From positions 1-22,144 of the forward strand of contig CAYUAI010000066.1 of assembly GCA_964442745.1 (NCBI GenBank): 22,144 bases of DNA, given 5' to 3'. Shown in pieces: positions 14,666 through 22,144 of this stretch. Below the pieces are notes generated by a model. The model saw nothing but the letters and a program-made list of their open reading frames with translations, was not told the origin of the DNA and did no database searches. Position 1 is the first letter of the stretch. The number at the start of each line of letters is the position of its first letter. The DNA is from CAYUAI01 sp964442745. Its GTDB lineage: Bacteria > Pseudomonadota > Gammaproteobacteria > S012-40. The position numbers and the translations under genes are program-made.

Positions 14666-17104
14666 ATGAAAGAAAAGTTAGTACTCATTGGTAACGGTAT
14701 GGCAGGTATGCGGACCGTGGAGGAGTTATTAAAACTCGCCCCTGATGCTTATGATATTACCGTGTTTGGCGCTGAAAATTATGGGAATTACAACCGTATT
14801 TTATTATCGCCGGTGCTGGCTAACGAAAAAACAATTGAAGATATCATGCTCAATGATGACCAATGGTATCAGGACAACAATATCACCCTGCACAAGGGGA
14901 AAAAGGTTAGCAAAATTGATCGTGTTAATCGGTTGGTGATCGCTGAAGATGGCACTCAAGCAGAATATGATCGCATTATTTTAGGGACGGGATCTCATCC
15001 GTTTATCATTCCTGTACCGGGCAATGATCTGCAAGGTGTTATCAGTTTCCGTGACATTTCTGATGTCAATTGCATGGTGGATTCCGCTAAAAAGCATAAA
15101 CATGCCGTAGTCATCGGCGGTGGCTTACTCGGTTTGGAAGCCGCCAATGGCTTAATGCTGCAAGGCATGCATGTCACCGTTGTGCATATTATGGATACCT
15201 TGATGGAACGGCAACTGGACTCAGTGGCTGGGGGCATGCTGAAAAAATCATTGGAAACACGTGGCCTGCAATTTCTAATGGCCAGTCATACGGAAGCCAT
15301 TTTAGGTGAGGAGCATGTTAAAGGAGTGCGTTTTAAAAGCGGATTAGAAATATCCGCTGACTTAGTGGTAATGGCGGTCGGTATTCGGCCCAATACCGAA
15401 CTGGCAAATCAATCAGGAATTTATACAGAGCGCGGGGTGGTGGTTAACGATACCTTGCAAACCTATGATCCTCGGGTTTATGCCATCGGCGAATGTGTAC
15501 AACATCGTGGCGTCACTTATGGTTTAGTGGCGCCTTTATTTGAACAAGCTAAGGTTTGCGCCAATCATCTTGCTCACTTGGGTTTTTCTCGTTACGAAGG
15601 CTCAGTGACCTCCACTAAACTCAAAGTCACTGGCATTGATTTATTTTCAGCCGGTGATTTCACTGGCGATGACACCACGGAAGACATTATTATGCAGGAT
15701 GCGTATCGTGGTATTTATAAAAAAATTGTCATCAAGGACAACAAAGTTCGAGGGGCGGTACTCTATGGTGATACCGTCGATGGTGCCTGGTATTTTCAAT
15801 TACTGCGTGAACAAACAGATATCAGTGATATTCGTCAATACTTGATGTTTGGACAAGCGCATTTGGGCGATGCAGGACACGGAGGCCAAAATGCCGCGGA
15901 AGCCATGACTAACGATATGGAAGTGTGTGGCTGTAATGGGGTATGCAAAGGTGATATCGTTAATGCGATTACCAGTAAAGGTTTATTCACCTTGGATGAT
16001 GTTAGGCTACACACCAAGGCTTCCAACTCCTGCGGGTCTTGCACGGGTTTAGTTGAACAACTATTAGCGTCTACGCTCGGTGGCGATTACTCCATAGCGC
16101 CCACCAAAAAACCCTTATGTAAATGCACCGAGCACAGCCATGATGATGTCAGGGTGGCCATCAAAAAACATCATTTAATCTCGATTCCTGCGGCGATGGA
16201 ATACCTTGACTGGAAAAACCAAGATGGTTGTCATGTGTGCCGTCCGGCTTTAAATTATTATATGATTGCGACCTGGCCAGGGGAAGCAAAAGATGACTAT
16301 CAATCCCGCTTTATTAATGAGCGAGCCCATGCCAACATCCAAAAAGATGGCACTTACTCGGTGATCCCTCGCATGTGGGGAGGGGTCACCACCCCGACCG
16401 AATTAAGAGCCATTGCTGACGTGGTGGATAAATATGAAATTCCGACCCTGAAAGTCACCGGTGGCCAGCGTATTGATTTGCTGGGGGTGGCCAAACAAGA
16501 TTTACCTCGGGTTTGGGGTGATCTAAATAAAGCCGGTATGGTTTCAGGGCACGCTTATGGTAAATCGTTGCGCACGGTAAAAACCTGTGTGGGTGAAGAG
16601 TGGTGTCGTTTTGGTACCCAGGATTCGACCAAGATGGGGGTCGATCTCGAAAGATTAACCTGGGGTTCGTGGATGCCACACAAATTTAAGATGGCGGTCT
16701 CCGGTTGTCCGAGAAACTGCGCAGAAGCCACCATTAAAGATTTTGGGGTGGTGGCTGTCGAGTCCGGCTGGGAATTACATGTCGGCGGCAATGGCGGCGT
16801 TAAGGTGCGCGCCACGGATTTATTATGCAAAGTCACCACGGAAGCTGAAGTTATTGAGCATTGCTGTGCATTTACTCAAATGTATCGTGAAGACGCGCAT
16901 TACCTGGAGCGTACCGCCCCCTGGATTGAGCGCGTTGGCTTATCTTCAATAAAACAAGCTGTTGTCGAAAATGAAGAAAACCGCCAAGCCTTGCAGGCGA
17001 GATTTTTAGAATCGCAAAAATATGCACAACAAGATCCGTGGGCTGAACGTGTTTCAGAAGAGGTGGATAAACATGAGTTTAATGTTTTAAAGTTAATAGG
17101 ATAA
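14666..17104 (+). CDS. nirB: NADH-dependent nitrite reductase, large subunit
   Basis: NirB reduces nitrite to ammonium in the cytoplasm with six electrons from NADH. Domains in order of the 812-residue product: an FAD/NADH oxidoreductase with the first dinucleotide motif GNGMAG (9-14), a GTGSHPF segment near 107, a second motif VIGGGLLGLEAA near 148 and YAIGECVQHRG near 274. Next is a BFD-like [2Fe-2S] region with CGCNGVCKGD (about 422) and SCGSCTG, then CKC and GCHVC in a second cysteine-rich segment. Last is a sulfite/nitrite reductase module with siroheme/[4Fe-4S] ligands TCVGEEWCRFG (about 639) and SGCPRNC (about 678). The ATG at 14666 places the nucleotide-binding motif at the normal distance; an in-frame upstream ATG at 14615 falls inside the repeat element and is rejected. 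nirD follows after 10 bp. No defect seen. Confidence 0.95.
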   Translation: MKEKLVLIGNGMAGMRTVEELLKLAPDAYDITVFGAENYGNYNRILLSPVLANEKTIEDIMLNDDQWYQDNNITLHKGKKVSKIDRVNRLVIAEDGTQAEYDRIILGTGSHPFIIPVPGNDLQGVISFRDISDVNCMVDSAKKHKHAVVIGGGLLGLEAANGLMLQGMHVTVVHIMDTLMERQLDSVAGGMLKKSLETRGLQFLMASHTEAILGEEHVKGVRFKSGLEISADLVVMAVGIRPNTELANQSGIYTERGVVVNDTLQTYDPRVYAIGECVQHRGVTYGLVAPLFEQAKVCANHLAHLGFSRYEGSVTSTKLKVTGIDLFSAGDFTGDDTTEDIIMQDAYRGIYKKIVIKDNKVRGAVLYGDTVDGAWYFQLLREQTDISDIRQYLMFGQAHLGDAGHGGQNAAEAMTNDMEVCGCNGVCKGDIVNAITSKGLFTLDDVRLHTKASNSCGSCTGLVEQLLASTLGGDYSIAPTKKPLCKCTEHSHDDVRVAIKKHHLISIPAAMEYLDWKNQDGCHVCRPALNYYMIATWPGEAKDDYQSRFINERAHANIQKDGTYSVIPRMWGGVTTPTELRAIADVVDKYEIPTLKVTGGQRIDLLGVAKQDLPRVWGDLNKAGMVSGHAYGKSLRTVKTCVGEEWCRFGTQDSTKMGVDLERLTWGSWMPHKFKMAVSGCPRNCAEATIKDFGVVAVESGWELHVGGNGGVKVRATDLLCKVTTEAEVIEHCCAFTQMYREDAHYLERTAPWIERVGLSSIKQAVVENEENRQALQARFLESQKYAQQDPWAERVSEEVDKHEFNVLKLIG

Positions 17105-17114
17105 AAGAGAAATC

Positions 17115-17432
17115 ATGTCAGATTGGATTGAAGTTGGTGAGCTTGAAGAGATACCCAAACGAGGCGCACGGGTGGTCACTACACCGCAAGGCGATATTGC
17201 GGTGTTTCGTACTTCTGATGATCAAGTTTTTGCGCTACGCGATCATTGCCCCCATAAAGGCGGGCCGTTATCACAAGGGATTGTTCATGACCATAAAGTG
17301 ACCTGTCCACTCCATAACTGGGAAATCGCTTTAGACACGGGAGAAGCCGTGGCGCCGGATGAAGGTTGTGTCGCAAAATACCCCATCAAATTAGAAGGCA
17401 GTAAAGTGTTTTTAGCTTTGAATGTTGAGTGA
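17115..17432 (+). CDS. nirD: Nitrite reductase small subunit with intact Rieske motif
   Basis: This 105-residue protein is the small partner of NirB and starts 10 bp after its stop. It is a Rieske-fold ferredoxin with all four [2Fe-2S] ligands: CPHKGG (C45, H47) and CPLHNW (C64, H67). E. coli NirD has lost these ligands, so this version may carry a real cluster and belongs to the Rieske-type group of assimilatory NirD. Length is normal and there is no signal peptide. The ATG at 17115 has AAAAGAGAAA upstream. Confidence 0.93.
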   Translation: MSDWIEVGELEEIPKRGARVVTTPQGDIAVFRTSDDQVFALRDHCPHKGGPLSQGIVHDHKVTCPLHNWEIALDTGEAVAPDEGCVAKYPIKLEGSKVFLALNVE

Positions 17433-17460
17433 TTAGCACAGTCATTCCTAAGTATCTAAT

Positions 17461-17479
17461 CCGGCGTTTTATGCGCCGG
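17461..17479. terminator. Short GC-rich hairpin after nirD
   Basis: CCGGCG (17461-17466) pairs with CGCCGG (17474-17479) around a 7-nt loop, 28 bp after the nirD stop. No T-run follows, so it may be a partial terminator or mRNA stabiliser between nirD and nasA rather than the operon end. Confidence 0.4.
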
Positions 17480-17489
17480 GGAGAATGGG

Positions 17490-17520
17490 TAGGGTGGATT
17501 AAGCGTTGCGAATCTACCTA
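17490..17520. repeat. REP-type palindrome between nirD and nasA
   Basis: The sequence TAGGGTGGATTAAGCGTTGC continued by GAATCTACCTA is an imperfect inverted repeat. It is closely related to the perfect hairpin at 21823-21856 (shared TGGATTAAGCG and GCGAATC). This pattern belongs to the type of extragenic palindromes often found in gammaproteobacteria. Confidence 0.65.
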
Positions 17521-17593
17521 TTTGTGCTAAATCTCAATGGGTTGTTTTTGTGACTGATTGAAATAAATAGCTGTACGAGTCGGGAGGTAAAGC

Positions 17594-19780
17594 ATGCTTT
17601 TTGGACGTAACCAAAAAAATCCAATTAAATTACCAGAGAGAAAAGTTGACAAATGGGTGTATACCACCTGTGGATATTGCTCTACGGGTTGCTCAATCGA
17701 AGTGGGTGTTGACGAAACAGGCCAGGGGGTTACCTCACGTGGGGTGGGTGGTGCCGATGTGAATCGTGGTAAACTGTGCCTGAAAGGGATTTTTGAACAC
17801 GAATTATTCACCAGCGCCAATCGTGGAAAAACTCCGTTAATGCGCGCAAAAATATTTGAACCCTATCACGAGGTGTCTTGGGATAGCGCCCTCGATCACA
17901 CCGCTGCACAAATCAAACGCATCCAAGACAGTTACGGTCGAGATAGTTTTGCGATCATTTCTACCGGCCAAATATTAACCGAAGAATTTTATACCTTGGG
18001 CAAACTAGCCCGTGGTGTCGTCGGCACTAATAACTATGACGGCAATACCACGCTTTGTATGGCTTCAGCGGTCTCCGGTTACAAGCGATCCTTTGGTTCG
18101 GACGGACCTCCGGGTTGTTATGAAGACTTTGAGCATACCGATTGCCTGATGGCTTTCGGGTCCAACTTACCGGAGCAACATCCGGTGATTTTTTGGCGAT
18201 TAAGACAAGCCTTAGAAAAAAGAAAATTTCCCATTATCGTGGTCGATCCCCGAGTGACCATGTTTGCCCAAATGGCGGATATGCATTTACCCATCACGCC
18301 TGGCACTGACCTGGTGTTACTCAATAGCTTGGCCCACGTCATGCTCGATGAAGGCCTGGAAAATCGGGCTTACATTGATGCACATACCAGCGGTTTCGAA
18401 GCATTTTCAAAATTAGTCGAACAATATGATCCGGTCAGTGCCTCGCGGGTTTGCGGCATTGATGAAGATACCATACGTAATGTGGCCCGTTTATATGCAA
18501 AATCTCCAGCAGCGATGAGTATTTGGACCATGGGCATCAATCAAAGCACTCATGGTTCTGACGGCGTAGTGGGGATTAACAGCCTGAATTTAATCACCGG
18601 CAATATTGGCAAACCCGGCAGTACCAGTCTGTCCATTACTGGCCAGTGCAACGCTATGGGGACTCGGGAATGGTCCTCTTGTTCAGGTCTGCCAGGTTAT
18701 CGTGCGCTGGAAAAACCCAAAGACCGGGAAGATATCGCTAAGTTCTGGGGCATTGATCCGGAATTTTTCCCTAAAAAACGGGGGTTGCTTCAAACCGATA
18801 TTTTTCCTGCCATTGAAACTGGTCAAATCAAAGGTCTGATGATTGTTGCCACTAACCCCATGACTTCGATGCCTAATACCCCGCGCATTCGCAAAACGCT
18901 TGAAAAACTGGAATTTCTGGTGGTGCAAGATGCCTATAGCGATGTGGAGACCACGGAATATGCCCATGTTTATTTGCCGGCGGCCATCTGGGCAGAAAAA
19001 GAAGGCGTCATGACCAATACCGAACGTCGTGTCAACTTGATACGTAATGTTCAAAAGCCCTATGCCGATTCCAAGCCGGATTTATGGATTTTCAACCAAT
19101 TGGCCAAACGCTTTGAAAACGGTAAAAAAATCCGTTTTCCAGAAAAAGCCGCCGATGTGTTCCAGGAAATGAGCGAGCTTTCTAAAGGACGTTTTCTGGA
19201 TATTTCAGGCATGACCCACGAAAAAATTGAACAACAGCGTGGTATTCAATGGCCTATGAGCGAAGACGCCGAAACCGGTTCTCGGCGTTTGTACAGTGAT
19301 GGCCAGTTCCAGTATCCCGACGGCAAAGCTAAATTAATTCCATTGCCTTTTATTAATAACAACGAAACCCCCGATGAACAATATCCCTTCTGGTTAAACA
19401 GTGGTCGTGTGGTGGAGCATTTCCATACCCGTACCCGCACCGGAAAAATTGGCAATTTAAACAAATTTAGTCCCACCCCTTATATGGAAATGAACCCCGA
19501 TGCGGCCGCCGAACTGGGGGTTGAGCATATGACCTATGTGCGTTTGGTATCCCGCCGTGGGGATGCGGTGGTACTGGTGCAACTTACTCATCGGGTACCG
19601 CGTAATATGGTGTTTATTCCTTTTCATTTTCACGAATGTGTGAATCGCTTAAGTCTCGGTTTACTGGACCCGCATTCGCGTCAACCCGCCTACAAACAAT
19701 GCAGTGTTCGCCTTGAAATACTGGACGAGGCAAAGCAACAAGCCGCCGCGACGGTTAACCTGGCGGCGAGAACGTACTAA
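17594..19780 (+). CDS. nasA: Cytoplasmic molybdopterin nitrate reductase, NasA/NarB type
   Basis: This enzyme of the molybdopterin oxidoreductase superfamily reduces nitrate to nitrite. The N-terminal [4Fe-4S] ligands are C26, C29, C33 and C62 (CGYCSTGC...KLC). The predicted molybdenum-ligating cysteine is C155 in NTTLCMASAV. Other family segments are FGSNLPEQHPV, NLITGNIGKPG and TGQCNAMGTREW, and the C-terminal dinucleotide-binding part has SGRVVEHFHTRTRTGK and FIPFHFHECVN. Its 728 residues match cyanobacterial NarB and lack the C-terminal [2Fe-2S] extension of Klebsiella NasA. There is no Tat signal, so the enzyme is cytoplasmic. ATG at 17594 has GGGAGGT 7 nt upstream. It lies 160 bp after nirD and 18 bp before the fused electron-transfer subunit, which suggests that subunit is its electron donor. 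A related molybdoenzyme activity (such as SoeA-type sulfite dehydrogenase) is less likely because of the NirBD neighbours and NasA-like motifs. Confidence 0.87.
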   Translation: MLFGRNQKNPIKLPERKVDKWVYTTCGYCSTGCSIEVGVDETGQGVTSRGVGGADVNRGKLCLKGIFEHELFTSANRGKTPLMRAKIFEPYHEVSWDSALDHTAAQIKRIQDSYGRDSFAIISTGQILTEEFYTLGKLARGVVGTNNYDGNTTLCMASAVSGYKRSFGSDGPPGCYEDFEHTDCLMAFGSNLPEQHPVIFWRLRQALEKRKFPIIVVDPRVTMFAQMADMHLPITPGTDLVLLNSLAHVMLDEGLENRAYIDAHTSGFEAFSKLVEQYDPVSASRVCGIDEDTIRNVARLYAKSPAAMSIWTMGINQSTHGSDGVVGINSLNLITGNIGKPGSTSLSITGQCNAMGTREWSSCSGLPGYRALEKPKDREDIAKFWGIDPEFFPKKRGLLQTDIFPAIETGQIKGLMIVATNPMTSMPNTPRIRKTLEKLEFLVVQDAYSDVETTEYAHVYLPAAIWAEKEGVMTNTERRVNLIRNVQKPYADSKPDLWIFNQLAKRFENGKKIRFPEKAADVFQEMSELSKGRFLDISGMTHEKIEQQRGIQWPMSEDAETGSRRLYSDGQFQYPDGKAKLIPLPFINNNETPDEQYPFWLNSGRVVEHFHTRTRTGKIGNLNKFSPTPYMEMNPDAAAELGVEHMTYVRLVSRRGDAVVLVQLTHRVPRNMVFIPFHFHECVNRLSLGLLDPHSRQPAYKQCSVRLEILDEAKQQAAATVNLAARTY

Positions 19781-19798
19781 TTTAAAAGGAAAGTATGC

Positions 19799-21760
19799 AT
19801 GTTTAAAGTGCGTAAAGATGAACCCGGTTACGCTTTTATACCCGACGTGGCGACCCCAGAAAAAAATCAATGGGGAAAAGATATTGTCACGACCGGTGAG
19901 AATAGTGATTTAGCGGATAAAAGTTTAAACATTAATGACGATGCTAGCATTGGCACGAACCCCAACCGTTATAAACAACACGGATTTCATTTTACTGCCG
20001 ATAATTGTATTGGTTGTCATGCTTGTGAGGCCGCTTGCAGTGAAAAAAATGAACTGCCCGCTTATCTGAGCTTTCGTTCGGTGGGGTATGTGGAAGGAGG
20101 CAGTTATCCCGCTTTTAAACGGTTGAATATCTCCATGGCGTGCAACCATTGTGATGACCCGGTCTGTTTAAAGGGTTGCCCCACTCGCGCCTATACCAAA
20201 TATGCAGAATATGGTGCCGTCCTACAAGACCCTGAAACCTGTTTTGGTTGTGGTTATTGTACTTGGGTTTGCCCATACAATGCGCCACAGCTCGACCTAG
20301 TGCAAGGCGAAGTTTCTAAGTGCAATATGTGTGTGGACCGACTTGAAGTGGGTTTAAAACCGGCCTGTGCCGCGGCCTGTTTAGGGGGCGCCTTGGATTT
20401 TGGCTTAATTGAAACTACCCCGGAAAATCGCGATCAAGCCAAAGTGCAAATACCCGGCTTTCCAACACCAACCATCACCAATCCTAATATTCGCTTTCAA
20501 CAAATTAAAACCTTGCCCAAAGAAATGACACGGACGGATAGCCTGCCGTTACGTTATCAGCGTGATGAACAAGGCGCTAGCGAATACAAAACCAAAGTAA
20601 AAAGAATCAATAAACCTAAACAATGGGGGTTACCAAAATTACGTTCCCGTGAAGATCCATTGGTGATGTTTACCTTGATTACCCAAGGGGTCGTTGGTGC
20701 GTTCATCCTCTTTTTTATTAGCCAAAATTTTGCGAGCGACGGCTTTTCTGCCGCCGCTTATCCGGTGGCTGCTGGGTTTTTTCTATTTGGTTTAATTGCC
20801 ATTGAAGTCTATGGATTATATACCTCGACCATGCATTTGGGAAAACCTCATCGTTTTTATCGGGCATTTAATAACTTAAAATACTCGCCAGTTAGCCGAG
20901 AAGTGGCAGCGGTCGCGGTATTTTTCAATCTATTGCTAGCTTACAGCATTCTCTATACCATGCCCGGCTTGTTAAGCTGGTTATTTCCCGACAGTTTTGT
21001 GAATAATTTAACGACATTTTTTGGTTTTTTTGCCATTATCAGCGGTCCTATCGCCATTTATGCGATGCACAAAATCTATCGCATTGAAGCCCGACCTTTT
21101 TGGAATCATTGGCAAGTATTAACCACGTTTTACGGCAACATGCTTAGTTTAGGGGCGGTGTTCATTGGCTTAGTGTTTGGGAGTGCGCTGCTTTTATCAG
21201 GACAAAGCATCGCGGGTTTATTCAGTGTGCTCGCCTGGCCGATGGTCGCGGGTTTAGCCTTAGAAGCGTTTGGATTGTATGCTCATAGCAAAGCCATGGA
21301 ACAACAAGGTGGCGAAGGCGCTGCCGCCATGCAAACGCAAAACATCGATTTCGGAAAAACCTATTTAATGCGCAACATCAGTTTAGTCGCGTGTGCCGTG
21401 GTGGCGATGGGGCTGGCGTTAGCTTCACTGGATGGCAGCTTAGGTTTTATCGCCTGGACCGCCTTATCTGTGGTCATTATGTTAACCGCCTTAGTCGGAC
21501 GAGCGCTTTTTTATGTGCTAGTGATCCCCACCACCATGCCGGGTGCTTTTTTCTGGCGTAACCAAGGCTTTCAAGAGCATGCCCGTGCTGCTGGGCTGGC
21601 AAACATGCCTCAAACCGGAGTGTTGCCTGACCTAGATTTTCACCACTTAGCAAAAGAGCGAGCCATCAAAGACATCAAAGCCAGCCTGGTGCGCTGGAAG
21701 GAAGAAGGCTTGAAAGCCGGTATCATACGACGCTGGCAAGAGCGGACGATTAAAGCTTAG
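19799..21760 (+). CDS. Fused four-cluster ferredoxin / DmsC-like membrane anchor, electron-transfer subunit
   Basis: The 653-residue protein joins two subunits that are separate in DMSO-reductase-type enzymes. The N-terminal part (about 62-205) is a DmsB/NrfC-like iron-sulfur protein. Its four cysteine groups are C70-73-76-80, C115-118-123-127, C148-151-154-158 and C175-178-190-194, enough for four [4Fe-4S] clusters. After a charged linker (about 205-285), the C-terminal part is a DmsC-type integral membrane anchor with about eight hydrophobic helices from MFTLITQGVVGAFILFFIS onward. Such anchors take electrons from quinol (or give them to quinone). It starts 18 bp after nasA with AAGGAAA upstream of the ATG, and no other molybdoenzyme is nearby. 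The simplest reading is a quinol-to-nitrate link on the cytoplasmic face. There is no signal peptide before the ferredoxin part, consistent with that orientation. Confidence 0.88.
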   Translation: MFKVRKDEPGYAFIPDVATPEKNQWGKDIVTTGENSDLADKSLNINDDASIGTNPNRYKQHGFHFTADNCIGCHACEAACSEKNELPAYLSFRSVGYVEGGSYPAFKRLNISMACNHCDDPVCLKGCPTRAYTKYAEYGAVLQDPETCFGCGYCTWVCPYNAPQLDLVQGEVSKCNMCVDRLEVGLKPACAAACLGGALDFGLIETTPENRDQAKVQIPGFPTPTITNPNIRFQQIKTLPKEMTRTDSLPLRYQRDEQGASEYKTKVKRINKPKQWGLPKLRSREDPLVMFTLITQGVVGAFILFFISQNFASDGFSAAAYPVAAGFFLFGLIAIEVYGLYTSTMHLGKPHRFYRAFNNLKYSPVSREVAAVAVFFNLLLAYSILYTMPGLLSWLFPDSFVNNLTTFFGFFAIISGPIAIYAMHKIYRIEARPFWNHWQVLTTFYGNMLSLGAVFIGLVFGSALLLSGQSIAGLFSVLAWPMVAGLALEAFGLYAHSKAMEQQGGEGAAAMQTQNIDFGKTYLMRNISLVACAVVAMGLALASLDGSLGFIAWTALSVVIMLTALVGRALFYVLVIPTTMPGAFFWRNQGFQEHARAAGLANMPQTGVLPDLDFHHLAKERAIKDIKASLVRWKEEGLKAGIIRRWQERTIKA

Positions 21761-21822
21761 GAGCAGAATGCTGCCATTAAGTTAAGTGTAAGTTTAAATT
21801 GATTTCAGAGAAAAATAGAGAA

Positions 21823-21856
21823 GTAGCGTGGATTAAGCGCAGCGAATCCACGCTAC
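21823..21856. repeat. REP-type perfect hairpin after the nitrate operon
   Basis: GTAGCGTGGATT (21823-21834) is perfectly complementary to AATCCACGCTAC (21845-21856) with a 10-nt loop AAGCGCAGCG. It follows the operon's last stop by about 60 bp and may act as its transcript end, although there is no T-tract. Same family as 17490-17520. Confidence 0.75.
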
Positions 21857-21887
21857 CTGGGGAAAGGAAGATAAGGAATGGGCACAC

Positions 21888-22038
21888 AATAACTTCCCGG
21901 TTTCGCCTCCCATCTTCCGCCTGTCTTCGCCCGTTCTTCCATCACAAAAGCTCGAAATAGAACGACTATTCCTGCCCTTTTGTTCGCTCAGAACGAACGA
22001 ATACAAACCCAATCTGGGGGCCAAACAGGGAAGTTATT
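21888..22038. repeat. 151-bp element with terminal inverted repeats
   Basis: AATAACTTCCCGGTTTCGCC (21888-21907) and the reverse complement of 22019-22038 (AATAACTTCCCTGTTTGGCC) match at 18 of 20 positions. The interior has no credible gene; an open frame spanning it reads through the repeat. It resembles a non-autonomous MITE, from a family unrelated to the 158-bp elements. No clear target duplication is seen. Confidence 0.65.
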
Positions 22039-22144
22039 ACAGACCTATTCCTAACGCGCTATTTTTTAATGATTTCTCCTTAAATCAGTTTAAACTTAAT
22101 GACAATGAGCGGGTGGGCAAGCAACATGGCTAACTGATGATCGC

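Noticed and set aside
17491..17510. Second sigma-54-like match (TGG...TTGC) upstream of nasA
   Set aside because: It falls entirely within the REP-type palindrome, and the -24 element lacks CAC, so the match is likely coincidental.
22080..22142. Possible C-terminal end of a - strand gene entering from the right edge (about 20 codons before a TAA)
   Set aside because: Too short to separate from chance, and no motif is visible.

Overview
The window looks like a chromosomal stretch of a gram-negative bacterium, most likely a gammaproteobacterium. It carries lpxA (lipid A synthesis), a broken mlaA (outer-membrane lipid asymmetry), periplasmic c-type cytochromes, and a NirBD/NasA nitrogen module. 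The base composition is moderate and the intergenic regions are long and rich in repeats. Multiheme cytochromes, dense palindromic repeats and a quinol-linked nitrate reductase would fit a sulfur-oxidising, Thiotrichales-like lineage. That placement is inference only; no rRNA gene or decisive marker is present.

Layout. (1) 1-2020 is a decayed region: the 5' part of an mlaA gene that stops early beside a possible IS end, a repeat element with a perfect 23-bp inverted repeat, and a frameshifted fragment of a sensor domain. (2) 2021-6076 holds two c-type cytochromes on the + strand. One is a giant secreted protein with 40 predicted heme sites built from about 20 two-heme modules. The other is a lipoprotein with an amphipathic spacer and a cytochrome c551-like domain. 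A 158-bp MITE-like element lies between them. (3) 6204-12381 is a four-gene peptide-type ABC transporter operon on the - strand, in the order (5' to 3') substrate-binding protein, permease, permease, double-NBD ATPase. Both permeases are enlarged and the binding protein has a membrane anchor. (4) 12719-14132 holds a small conserved protein of unknown function (-) and a standalone lpxA (+). (5) 14308-21760 is a nitrate-to-ammonium operon: a candidate sigma-54 promoter, a second MITE-like copy in the leader, nirB, nirD, a NasA/NarB-type nitrate reductase, and a fused iron-sulfur/membrane subunit. (6) 21761-22144 has a REP-type hairpin and another terminal-inverted-repeat element.

How the genes fit together. 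The nitrate reductase has no Tat signal, and its partner fuses a four-cluster ferredoxin subunit to a DmsC-like membrane anchor. Nitrate reduction is therefore probably quinol-driven on the cytoplasmic side. The nitrite formed would be reduced by NADH-dependent NirBD to ammonium for assimilation and/or redox balance. The two cytochromes upstream suggest long-range electron transfer in the periplasm or at the cell surface, but nothing in the sequence ties them directly to the nitrate module.

The most notable items are the 40-heme modular cytochrome, the pair of approximately 80% identical inverted 158-bp MITE-like elements, the other palindromic repeat families, and the nirBD-nasA-fused BC gene arrangement.
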